Below are positions 7,423 through 13,953 of a DNA stretch of 26,688 nt, one piece after another. Source of the DNA: a bacterium (GTDB lineage: Bacteria > Spirochaetota > UBA4802 > UBA5550); contig JAAENB010001230.1 in the NCBI GenBank assembly GCA_024224995.1, forward strand, positions 1-26,688. Reading direction: 5' to 3'. The notes below the pieces were generated by a model that saw only the letters and a program-made list of their open reading frames with translations, was not told the origin of the DNA and did no database searches. Within the stretch, counting starts at the first letter, position 1, and the number at the start of each line of letters is the position of its first letter. The translations under genes were made by a program, and so were the position numbers.

Positions 7423-8272
7423 TAAGGCTTCTAACTTTTTCCAGGTTCATCCTGTCGAAGCTTTCATCGGGTTTTGGAGTCTCCATAATAATGGGGATAT
7501 TGTTAAGCTCCGGATCATTTAACAGGGCTTTGAACCCTTCATCACCAATAAATCCCTTGCCAATGTGTTCGTGACGATCGACGTGTGAACCGCATTCTTT
7601 TTTTGAATCATTCAAATGGATGAGGCTTAGTTTATTAAGACCAACCGTGGAATCGAATTCCTGCATCACCGTGTGATACTTTTCTTTTGAGGATATGTCA
7701 TACCCGGCAGCAAAGATATGACAGGTATCCAGGCAAATTTCCAACCGTTCGCTGTATTGAGATATCTCAATGATCTCTTGTAAATGCTCGAACCGGTGTC
7801 CAATGGAGTTTCCCTGTCCCGCGGTTGTTTCAAGAAGAATGGCAACATCGGTTTCCAGTCCAGTCTGTTTCATCGTATCAAAAACAGTATCAATAGAACG
7901 GGCTGCCTGGTTTATGCCGTATTCCAGCCCTTTCCCTTTGTGGCTTCCGGGATGCAGAACCAGTTTATTAATACCCAGTATATGAGCTCTTTCTATTTCA
8001 CTTTGTAGACCATTAAGAGATTTCTCCAGGTTTTCGCCGTTCCCGGCACAATTTATGAGGTACCCGGTATGAGCGAATACAGGCATATCCGCAAAGACTG
8101 TTCTTACTGATTTAAACTGTTCAACAGTACCGGGCTTGGCCGGAGGAGTTTCCCACCTGTTTGAGTTTTTTAAAAAGACCTGTACAATATTGGTGTCCAG
8201 GTCCCGGGCTTTTTCCAGGGCTTTATGCATTCCTCCCGCAATGGAGAGGTGAAACCCGATTTTTCTGTTCAC
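7415..8272 (-). CDS. nfo: Endonuclease IV (AP endonuclease, base excision repair)
   Basis: 285 aa, full length for the family. Endonuclease IV cuts 5' to abasic sites using three zinc ions. The metal-binding landmarks are in order: HLSIAGG at the start, HTGYLINCAG, HPGSHKG, LLETTAGQG, CLDTCHIFAAGYD, HLNDSKKECGSHVDRHEHIG and METPKP at the end, supplying the His/Asp/Glu ligands of the TIM-barrel site. The start codon is GTG and overlaps the stop of the upstream DUF167 gene as GTGA, so the two are probably translationally coupled. Cytoplasmic. The 3' end overlaps the convergent gene at 6313-7422 by 8 bp. Confidence 0.95.
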   Translation of the reverse strand: MNRKIGFHLSIAGGMHKALEKARDLDTNIVQVFLKNSNRWETPPAKPGTVEQFKSVRTVFADMPVFAHTGYLINCAGNGENLEKSLNGLQSEIERAHILGINKLVLHPGSHKGKGLEYGINQAARSIDTVFDTMKQTGLETDVAILLETTAGQGNSIGHRFEHLQEIIEISQYSERLEICLDTCHIFAAGYDISSKEKYHTVMQEFDSTVGLNKLSLIHLNDSKKECGSHVDRHEHIGKGFIGDEGFKALLNDPELNNIPIIMETPKPDESFDRMNLEKVRSLII

Positions 8273-8547
8273 TTGTTATCCTTATTTTTTAGTTTTTCCA
8301 TAACCTCATCAAAGGAGAGCCCTTTAATGAGGATCTTTTTATTTCTGCCCTTTTCTCCTTTTTCAATAGTTATATTCGATTTTGCCAGGCGAAGTTTTTT
8401 GGAAAAAAGGAGAATGCATTCTTTATTGGCCTTTCCTTCAGCAGGAGGAGCGTTTAAATAGACCTTTATTGAGTTGTTTTCATCTATGGTGATAGTGCTT
8501 CGAGAAGATTTAGGAGATACGGTGATATCAATAGTTGCCCGGGTCAT
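8269..8547 (-). CDS. DUF167 (YggU-like) family protein
   Basis: 92 aa from the ATG at 8547. The frame is open further upstream but runs into the divergent promoter region. The core reads VTVSP-like ITVSPKSSRS, then VYLNAPPAEGKANKECI, which is the family signature (small domain with a PPxxGKAN loop), followed by KSNITIEKGEKGRNKKILIKG. The biochemical role of DUF167 is not established; it is a small conserved cytoplasmic protein. An AAGGAG site lies 13 nt before the ATG, rather far. It overlaps nfo by 4 bp and forms a two-gene unit with it. Confidence 0.88.
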   Translation of the reverse strand: MTRATIDITVSPKSSRSTITIDENNSIKVYLNAPPAEGKANKECILLFSKKLRLAKSNITIEKGEKGRNKKILIKGLSFDEVMEKLKNKDNK

Positions 8548-8576
8548 AATAACAAATTTACTCCTTTCCTTGAAGC

Positions 8577-8595
8577 TGTCAAATTCTATTTGACA
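8577..8595. promoter_or_regulatory. Perfect 7-bp inverted repeat overlapping the -35 box
   Basis: TGTCAAA and TTTGACA are separated by 5 bases. The right arm contains the TTGACA -35 of the plus-strand promoter, and the left arm offers a mirrored TTGACA for the minus strand. It may be an operator or a pair of back-to-back -35 boxes. Confidence 0.4.
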
Positions 8596-8619
8596 ATAAA
8601 TGATTCTCTTTTGTAATAT
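8590..8619 (+). promoter_or_regulatory. Predicted sigma-70-type promoter for the hydrolase at 8648
   Basis: A perfect TTGACA (8590-8595), 18 bases, then TAATAT (8614-8619). An upstream in-frame ATG at 8600 lies inside this promoter, which supports the later start at 8648. Confidence 0.6.
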
Positions 8620-8647
8620 ACAAAAATTTTTAAAAAGGAATTCAAAT

Positions 8648-9271
8648 ATGCAAATAGCAGTGCTTGAAAACGGGCCTTTTATGGTTAATACATTTCTTGT
8701 GATTAACGAAGACACAAAAGAAGGATTTATTCTTGATCCCGGAATTGATATAGATCCCTTGATTCAAAAAATTGAAATTGAGAAGGTGAATATTGTCGCG
8801 ATTGTTGCCACTCACGGACATATTGATCATATCGGGGGGGTTGAAAAAGCAAAACAGAAGTTCAATGTTCCTTTTTATGCCAGTGAGCTCGATAAACAAT
8901 TAATAGATACCGCTCCAATACAGGCCCAGATGTTTGGAGTACCCAGTCCGGGGAAAATTACAATTGATTCGATCCTCCCAACATCAGGGGAAATTGAGAT
9001 AGCCGGCCTCACCCTGACACTTCTGTATACACCGGGTCATTCAAAAGGATCCGTATCAATAAAGATTGATAATACTGTATTTGTTGGGGATACGCTTTTT
9101 AACGCTTCCATTGGAAGAACGGATTTGCCGGGAGGAGATTATGAGGAATTGATCTATTCAGTTAGAGATCAGTTATTTGTTCTTCCCGATGAGACCAGGG
9201 TGTTGCCCGGGCATGGACCGGAAACAACAATCGGCAGGGAAAAGTCTACAAATCCCTTTTTTAATAATTAA
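8648..9271 (+). CDS. Metallo-beta-lactamase-fold hydrolase (glyoxalase II-like)
   Basis: 207 aa. The ATG at 8648 has AAGGA 8 nt upstream. Metal-binding motifs are intact: THGHIDHIGG (HxHxDH), TPGHSKGSV (third His), VGDTLFNASIGRTDLPGGD (bridging Asp) and LPGHGPET (last His). This is the compact, about 200-residue GloB-like type that hydrolyses thioesters such as S-lactoylglutathione or related acyl thiols; the true substrate cannot be read from sequence. Cytoplasmic, no signal peptide. It is divergent from the DUF167-nfo pair and followed by a strong terminator. Confidence 0.9.
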   Translation: MQIAVLENGPFMVNTFLVINEDTKEGFILDPGIDIDPLIQKIEIEKVNIVAIVATHGHIDHIGGVEKAKQKFNVPFYASELDKQLIDTAPIQAQMFGVPSPGKITIDSILPTSGEIEIAGLTLTLLYTPGHSKGSVSIKIDNTVFVGDTLFNASIGRTDLPGGDYEELIYSVRDQLFVLPDETRVLPGHGPETTIGREKSTNPFFNN

Positions 9272-9298
9272 TCATACGCGGCGCGATGAAGCGTGAAC

Positions 9299-9349
9299 AA
9301 AAAAAGAAGGGGAAAGGATTTTCAGGAAATCCATTCCCCTTCTCTTTTT
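9299..9349. terminator. Strong bidirectional Rho-independent terminator
   Basis: AAAAAGAAGGGGAA and TTCCCCTTCTCTTTTT pair with a small bulge, enclosing an inner GGATTT/AAATCC stem. T-runs occur on both strands. It ends the plus-strand hydrolase transcript and any minus-strand transcript from the promoter at 9472-9500. Confidence 0.85.
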
Positions 9350-9465
9350 GTGGTGTCCGTTCCGGGTACACCTGTTAGTGGGTACATTTGCGTACCTAAA
9401 TTTAATCACCTTTCAGTGAAGTTCAAATGATTTAGATTTGTTAATCCTATAAAGAACCATTTCTA
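9299..9465 (-). ncRNA. Candidate structured small RNA of about 165 nt
   Basis: A minus-strand promoter (9500-9472) and a strong terminator (9349-9299) bracket an interval with no convincing coding frame. Inside it two consecutive hairpins can form: GGTAC/GTACC with a 6-nt loop (9396-9381), and GGTGT/ACACC continued by CC/GG with one bulged A (9372-9352), placed directly before the terminator stem. The order promoter, hairpin, hairpin, terminator is that of a stand-alone sRNA. Two tiny frames exist (15 and 21 codons, the latter from an ATG near 9387 with a poor ribosome site), so a short mRNA is not excluded. No match to 6S, SRP, tmRNA or RNase P RNA was seen. Confidence 0.45.
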
Positions 9466-9471
9466 ATTATT

Positions 9472-9500
9472 AAGATAGTAAAAAATTTTTTTAAAGTCAA
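9472..9500 (-). promoter_or_regulatory. Predicted promoter for the candidate sRNA
   Basis: On the minus strand TTGACT (9500-9495), 17 bases, TATCTT (9477-9472). It lies just past the end of the STAS gene (9552) and so starts a new transcript rather than serving that gene. Confidence 0.5.
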
Positions 9501-9551
9501 TAGTAAACTAATTTTTTTTTAAAAAAATTAACGCCATATTAAAGGCTTGAA

Positions 9552-9881
9552 CTAAAAGCTGCTCAGGGCTTCATCCAACGCGTCAAAAAGCTTAATAACA
9601 GAAGTTACTTTTGTTAATTCCAATACCTTCTTGACCTCTTCGTTCGCTCCGGAAAGGCGTAATTGTGATTTGAGACTCTGGTTAATATTTAAGAATATTC
9701 CAATACCGGAACTGGTAATCATCTTAACATCAGTAAGATCAAGGACCATTTTTTTAATTCCCCGGTCTATAATCGCTTGCTGTAGTTTTTCTTTTAGATC
9801 CGGAACATCAAGAGTATGAACTTCCTGCATAACTATCTTTATAACAAAGACACCTTCACCTTTATCACTAACTTCTATCAT
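9552..9881 (-). CDS. Anti-sigma factor antagonist (STAS domain, SpoIIAA-like)
   Basis: 109 aa, the usual size of SpoIIAA/RsbV proteins. It has the full STAS pattern: MIEVSDKGEGVFVIKIVMQE, then KMVLDLTDVKMITSSGIGIF, whose Ser57 is the probable phosphorylation site. The residue before it is Thr where the family usually has Asp. The later RLSGANEEVKKVLELTKV is also typical. It would bind a serine-kinase anti-sigma factor when unphosphorylated. GAGGT lies 7 nt before the ATG at 9881. No RsbW-like kinase or phosphatase is in the window. It is the best match of the three STAS proteins here. Confidence 0.85.
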   Translation of the reverse strand: MIEVSDKGEGVFVIKIVMQEVHTLDVPDLKEKLQQAIIDRGIKKMVLDLTDVKMITSSGIGIFLNINQSLKSQLRLSGANEEVKKVLELTKVTSVIKLFDALDEALSSF

Positions 9882-9996
9882 ATATTTACCTCAGTTTAGT
9901 AGAATCAATTCGCTATAATAATACTGTTTAATAATAATATAAAAGAGTCAACAAAAATTTCCGGGCTATGGACAGTTTACTTTATAAAATATAGAC

Positions 9997-10025
9997 TTGA
10001 CTTAATTTAAATAAGTCTTTAAATT
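9997..10025 (+). promoter_or_regulatory. Predicted promoter for the EIIA-ruvB pair, overlapped by an inverted repeat
   Basis: TTGACT (9997-10002), 17 bases, TAAATT (10020-10025). An inverted repeat, GACTTA (9999-10004) and TAAGTC (10012-10017) around an AT-rich 7-base centre, covers the -35 and spacer, an ideal place for a repressor. The leader would be about 85 nt. Confidence 0.45.
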
Positions 10026-10116
10026 GTAATATCGTAGAAATTGAGAGGTGAATCTCGTTTCAGGCAAAAAATAGGCGAAAATAGGCTCAAAGTATAATAG
10101 GATTGGTCATTTTTCT

Positions 10117-10578
10117 ATGGTCTTAGCAGAAAATCTAAAAAAAAATAATATTATTGTTAAAGCCAAAGCTAAAAATCGATGGGATTTGATCGAAGAAATG
10201 GTTGATCTGGCAGTAAAAAACAAAGAAATATTAGAAGAAGAAAAGGAAGTTGTAAAAAAAGCTCTTGTTGAGCGAGAAAAATCGATGAGTACCGGTATTG
10301 GGAATGGGGTGGCTATTCCTCATTGTACAACAGCAAAGGTGGAGAATATCATTATTATTATGGCTGTGACCCAAAAAGGTATAGATTTTGAGGCTATTGA
10401 CAATAATCCCGTTAAAATTGCAATACTCCTGTTAGTCCCCAAAAATAAGCTCACCCAGCATATAAAGACCCTTGCCAATATCGCTAAAATGATGAGTGAC
10501 GAAAAGTTACGAGAAAAACTCCTTACCCTGAAAACCTCTGATTCTATTATTAAAGCATTAAAAAAGTCAAACATTTGA
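10117..10578 (+). CDS. PTS EIIA domain protein (fructose/nitrogen type, PtsN-like)
   Basis: 153 aa, the length of a stand-alone EIIA of the fructose/mannitol/Ntr class. The phospho-acceptor His69 lies in the family motif [15 protein letters not shown]. Around it are the expected helix pairs, the [18 protein letters not shown] strand region and the final helix. Such proteins take phosphate from HPr or NPr and often regulate rather than transport, which fits here since no EIIB or EIIC is nearby. Cytoplasmic. The start at 10117 has only a poor SD. It overlaps ruvB by 4 bp (TTGA), so the two are likely one transcript. Confidence 0.88.
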   Translation: MVLAENLKKNNIIVKAKAKNRWDLIEEMVDLAVKNKEILEEEKEVVKKALVEREKSMSTGIGNGVAIPHCTTAKVENIIIIMAVTQKGIDFEAIDNNPVKIAILLLVPKNKLTQHIKTLANIAKMMSDEKLREKLLTLKTSDSIIKALKKSNI

Positions 10579-11654
10579 TAGAAAAAGAGCCTGATGGTAG
10601 TGAAATGGAAGATTTAGCCAGAATTATTAGTGCTGATAAACTAAATGATGACGATATCCATAGTGAAAATTCGTTACGCCCTACGCGGTTGGAAGAATTT
10701 ATCGGCCAGTCAAAAATAACAGAAAATTTAAAAGTTTTTATAGAATCAGCAAAGATGAGACAGCAGCCCCTTGATCATGTTTTGCTGGCAGGGCCTCCGG
10801 GCCTTGGAAAAACGACCCTTGCCTTTATTTTATCAAAAGAACTTGAGGTGAACATTAAAGCTACTTCCGCTCCTATTATTGATAAAGCCGGAGATCTTGC
10901 TTCAATTTTGACCGGGCTGGAAGAAAATGATGTTCTTTTCATTGATGAAATACACAGGCTTTCCCCGGCAATTGAAGAGATCCTGTATCCTGCTATGGAA
11001 GACAAATCAATCGATATTATTATTGGTCAGGGAATTGGCGCGAAAAGTATAAAGATCAACCTTGCTCCTTTTACCCTGGTTGGAGCAACAACCAGGACAG
11101 GGCTTCTCACTTCAGCTCTCCGGGACCGCTTTGGCATACCTTTACGCCTGGATTATTATACCCCTGAGGAATTACAGATAATTGCTATCCGTTCATCAAA
11201 AATACTGGGGTGCGCTATTTCCGAAGATGCTGCGCTGGAAATAGCGAAAAGATCCCGAAGAACCCCCCGGATTGTTAACAGGCTCTTGAGAAGGGTGGCT
11301 GATTTTTCAATTGTTGGGAAAAAGGATTATATTGATATTGGTATTACCAGGTACGCTCTTGAAAAACTTGATATCGACAACCTGGGCCTGGATGAAATGG
11401 ACAGAAAATTCCTCTCAATTCTCATTGAGAAATATGATGGCGGACCTGTGGGGTTGAAGACAATAGCCATTTCAATTGGTGAAGAGACCGACACCCTGGA
11501 AGATTATTATGAACCCTTTCTTGTTCAGATTGGCCTGCTAAAACGGACTCCCCGGGGAAGAGTTGCCACCCCTGCTGCCTATGAACACCTTGGTTTTAGC
11601 AATACAAAAATATTGGATGATATTACCGGGCCAGGCCTGTTTGAAACTCCTTAA
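10575..11654 (+). CDS. ruvB: Holliday junction branch-migration ATPase RuvB
   Basis: RuvB is the hexameric AAA+ motor that, with RuvA, drives branch migration during recombinational repair. The order is complete: [13 protein letters not shown] at the start, Walker [10 protein letters not shown], Walker [10 protein letters not shown], sensor 1 [10 protein letters not shown], arginine-finger region ALRDRFGI, sensor 2 [13 protein letters not shown], and a C-terminal winged helix with YEHLG. The TTG at 10575 overlaps the stop of the EIIA gene and gives 359 aa. The ATG at 10605 gives 349 aa and aligns better with typical RuvB N-termini; neither has a clear SD. ruvA and ruvC are not in the window. 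Confidence 0.96.
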   Translation: MIEKEPDGSEMEDLARIISADKLNDDDIHSENSLRPTRLEEFIGQSKITENLKVFIESAKMRQQPLDHVLLAGPPGLGKTTLAFILSKELEVNIKATSAPIIDKAGDLASILTGLEENDVLFIDEIHRLSPAIEEILYPAMEDKSIDIIIGQGIGAKSIKINLAPFTLVGATTRTGLLTSALRDRFGIPLRLDYYTPEELQIIAIRSSKILGCAISEDAALEIAKRSRRTPRIVNRLLRRVADFSIVGKKDYIDIGITRYALEKLDIDNLGLDEMDRKFLSILIEKYDGGPVGLKTIAISIGEETDTLEDYYEPFLVQIGLLKRTPRGRVATPAAYEHLGFSNTKILDDITGPGLFETP

Positions 11655-11698
11655 ATAAAGCTTTACAAAGTATCCCGGAATCGGTATTTTTATTATAT

Positions 11699-13180
11699 AT
11701 GGACTTTATAGAAGAAAAGACACCCAGGGGACTTTCCATAAAAATCCTCTATACAAAAAATCAGTACCTTGCTTTTGACAAGAAAGGGAGGTCTATTTAT
11801 ACCGATAAAGAAGGAACCAGCCAGGTCCATACTCTTCCCTTAATTCTTTTTTTAGGAAGAAGCTTTCATATCAAAAAAGATTATGAAAAGAGTTATTATT
11901 TACTTAAAATAAGAAAAGGATCAATGGTTATTCCCTATACCGATATTCGGGACAGGCAAAAAAAGTATATTTTTATTCAGGTCGATAAAAATCTCGATAT
12001 GATCCCCGTTTTAATTGAGATAGTTCCTACTATACAGGTAATGGTTAAAACCTATGACGCCAAAGTACGGCCCGATTTTGTTATTGTTGATGACGAAATA
12101 GCCACAACAGATATTGTTATTATAAAAACCAGGTACCAGGTTGATGACGTAATTCATGCTGAGATGGCCAATAATATTACTCTGCAAGCACGAAGGAAAA
12201 AAAAGTCTTATGACGATAAGGTTGTGAATTTAAATATGCTCTCGTCTAACCCGGTTTTTTTAGCTAGGATACATTTGAGAGCTATGGAGTTGTCGAAAAT
12301 AAATCAGCTGCTGCTGGACTTTGATCTCACTGCCCTTGATACGGAATATGTATTAAGTTTTATAAATGATATATTGATAAACAAAAAGGATGATACGGAT
12401 ATTGTAAAAAACAGGGCAATGCTTGTATCTCTTAAAAAAGCATATACCTTTTATCTTTATTTATTACAGCGAAATGATGAAAAAATTGAGGAAATGGTTC
12501 AATCATTAGATGATTTAAGGGAGCTGGCTCCTTACCGGACCCTTATTTCAAAGGCAAAATCGATATTTCCGGGAAAAGATGAACAGCTGTTATATATAGA
12601 ATACGACAACCTGCTTTTTGAAAGAAAGGAAGAACTCGAAGCGGGAGGAGATAAAGAACCGGAAGAAGCCGTTCCGGAAGGTTCAGAGGACGGATTAACG
12701 GAAGAAGAGGCTGTTTGGGAATCAGCAGGTCCGGACGCATCGCCGGAATCTATTCCTGAGGATAAAGTCTCGTCCGAAGATGCCGACATTGCTGCGGAAC
12801 ACGCGTTACTCGAATCAATTGTAGATGAAGAACTTCTTACGGGTGGAGCAGCGGAAGAGCCTGATGTGCTGCCGGAATCTATTGCGGAAGAGGAAGCGGC
12901 AGAGCCTGATGTGCTGCCCGAATCTATTGCGGAAGAGGAAGCGGCAGAACCGGATGTGCTGCCCGAATCTATTGCGGAAGAGGAAGCGGCAGAACCGGAT
13001 GTGCTGCCCGAATCTATTGTGGAAGAGGAAGCGGCGGAACCGGATGTGCTGCCCGAATCTATTATTGAAGAAGCCCTTCTTGCCGGAGATGAGAGCACTA
13101 TTGAAGACGGGGCCGGTTCAGTGGATCTGGGTGATATTGCGGAATTTGTACCGGACAGCGATGAAGGGACTCAGGACTAG
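11699..13180 (+). CDS. Unknown cytoplasmic protein with an acidic, tandem-repeat C-terminal tail
   Basis: 493 aa with no signal peptide or membrane segment. Residues 1 to about 310 look folded (beta-rich first third, then helical, for example RNDEKIEEMVQSLDDL) but match no family I recognise. From about residue 320 the sequence becomes low-complexity and strongly acidic (Glu, Asp, Ala, Pro, Ser). It includes about five tandem copies of a 15-residue unit, EPDVLPESIAEEEAA. The tail is probably disordered and may be a binding platform or spacer. The gene starts 44 bp after ruvB with no clear SD and may be read through from it. Its 3' end overlaps endA on the other strand by 4 bp. Confidence 0.65.
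   Translation: MDFIEEKTPRGLSIKILYTKNQYLAFDKKGRSIYTDKEGTSQVHTLPLILFLGRSFHIKKDYEKSYYLLKIRKGSMVIPYTDIRDRQKKYIFIQVDKNLDMIPVLIEIVPTIQVMVKTYDAKVRPDFVIVDDEIATTDIVIIKTRYQVDDVIHAEMANNITLQARRKKKSYDDKVVNLNMLSSNPVFLARIHLRAMELSKINQLLLDFDLTALDTEYVLSFINDILINKKDDTDIVKNRAMLVSLKKAYTFYLYLLQRNDEKIEEMVQSLDDLRELAPYRTLISKAKSIFPGKDEQLLYIEYDNLLFERKEELEAGGDKEPEEAVPEGSEDGLTEEEAVWESAGPDASPESIPEDKVSSEDADIAAEHALLESIVDEELLTGGAAEEPDVLPESIAEEEAAEPDVLPESIAEEEAAEPDVLPESIAEEEAAEPDVLPESIVEEEAAEPDVLPESIIEEALLAGDESTIEDGAGSVDLGDIAEFVPDSDEGTQD
12857..13081 (+). repeat. In-frame 45-bp tandem repeat, about five units
   Basis: Units begin at 12857, 12902, 12947, 12992 and 13037. Units 1-4 each encode EPDVLPES-I, a variable residue (A, A, A, V), then EEEAA; the fifth diverges after ESII. 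At DNA level adjacent units differ by only a few bases. Being a multiple of three, unit gain or loss would keep the frame. Confidence 0.9.
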
Positions 13181-13953
13181 AGTCTGTTGTATAACCCGGC
13201 TTTGATGCAGGCTCTCACAACAATTTCGTTTCTATTTCCCTGCATCCCGGCAATAATCCGGGTTCTCTCACATTCCCATGTATCAACAGGGTCTGCTCTA
13301 TCCCATGCTTTAAATAATTTCCGGTTCTTTTTTGAAATAATGCCTCTTCCCGGGTAGACCGCATTCATATACTGGTATGTCCTGGCAATATCTCCCCTGA
13401 TCGAAGGCGGGGGTTCTACTTTTTTGTTTTTTATCTCGATATCGCAATCACCAAATCTTCTTTCTTCTCCCGGGATCATGGCCATTGAATAATTCGATCT
13501 GGCTCCGTTAACTTCACCAATAGCAGGATATAGATTGTACATATCGGCTTGCATATACTTGAACTGCCTGTTGACTTTTTGAGCACAGTGACGTCCTTTA
13601 TAGCGTTTCCCTCTCCGGGTAACGCAATCCGGATGGCCTTTCCGCCATTCGGGAAAACTCTGTCCAAAAGCATGAGCAGGAACAACATGCTCCCATTCAA
13701 TCCTTCGTGCTCTCCGGTTTTCTCTTTTGGGAATATACCCGCAAGAGTCCCAATCCACTTTTTTCTCTTTTGTATAAGAACAGCCGCAATAGAAGGTAAT
13801 TCTTCTTTTGGAATATATTGTATTTAAAAGTATTTTTTTAGACTTTAAAAATGAGGAAATCTCAATGTTTCCTTCTTCGATTCCCGCGGCAGCTAAAAGC
13901 AATATCATCAGAAGGAATAAAAGAAAAATAAGAATAAGTTTAGCTGGTTTCAA
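13177..13953 (-). CDS. endA: Endonuclease I (EndA/NucM family), periplasmic nuclease
   Basis: 258 aa starting with TTG, supported by GGGAG 8 nt upstream and by the signal peptide that begins there (MKPAKLILIFLLFLLMILLL). Endonuclease I is a non-specific nuclease of the periplasm or medium. Family marks are present: IEWEHVVPAHAFG with the catalytic His89, then DMYNLYPAIGEVNGARSNY (metal-binding Asn), and GDIARTYQYM. Six or more cysteines in the mature part suggest disulfides (YCGCSY, SCGY, DCVT, HCAQ). The start overlaps the end of the diguanylate cyclase gene by 14 bp, so co-transcription is likely. Confidence 0.92.
   Translation of the reverse strand: MKPAKLILIFLLFLLMILLLAAAGIEEGNIEISSFLKSKKILLNTIYSKRRITFYCGCSYTKEKKVDWDSCGYIPKRENRRARRIEWEHVVPAHAFGQSFPEWRKGHPDCVTRRGKRYKGRHCAQKVNRQFKYMQADMYNLYPAIGEVNGARSNYSMAMIPGEERRFGDCDIEIKNKKVEPPPSIRGDIARTYQYMNAVYPGRGIISKKNRKLFKAWDRADPVDTWECERTRIIAGMQGNRNEIVVRACIKAGLYNRL

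Noticed and set aside
8548..8715. Upstream extension of the DUF167 frame
   Set aside because: It runs across the divergent promoter and into the hydrolase gene; the domain starts at 8547.
12532..13098. Long minus-strand Ser/Ala/Gly-rich frame (188 codons)
   Set aside because: It is the antisense of the acidic tandem-repeat tail of the gene at 11699-13180. It has no ribosome site and its composition is explained by the complementary Glu/Pro codons.
12825..13205. Plus-strand Cys/Arg-rich repeating frame (126 codons)
   Set aside because: It is an alternate frame of the same 45-bp repeat; the repeat keeps all frames open.
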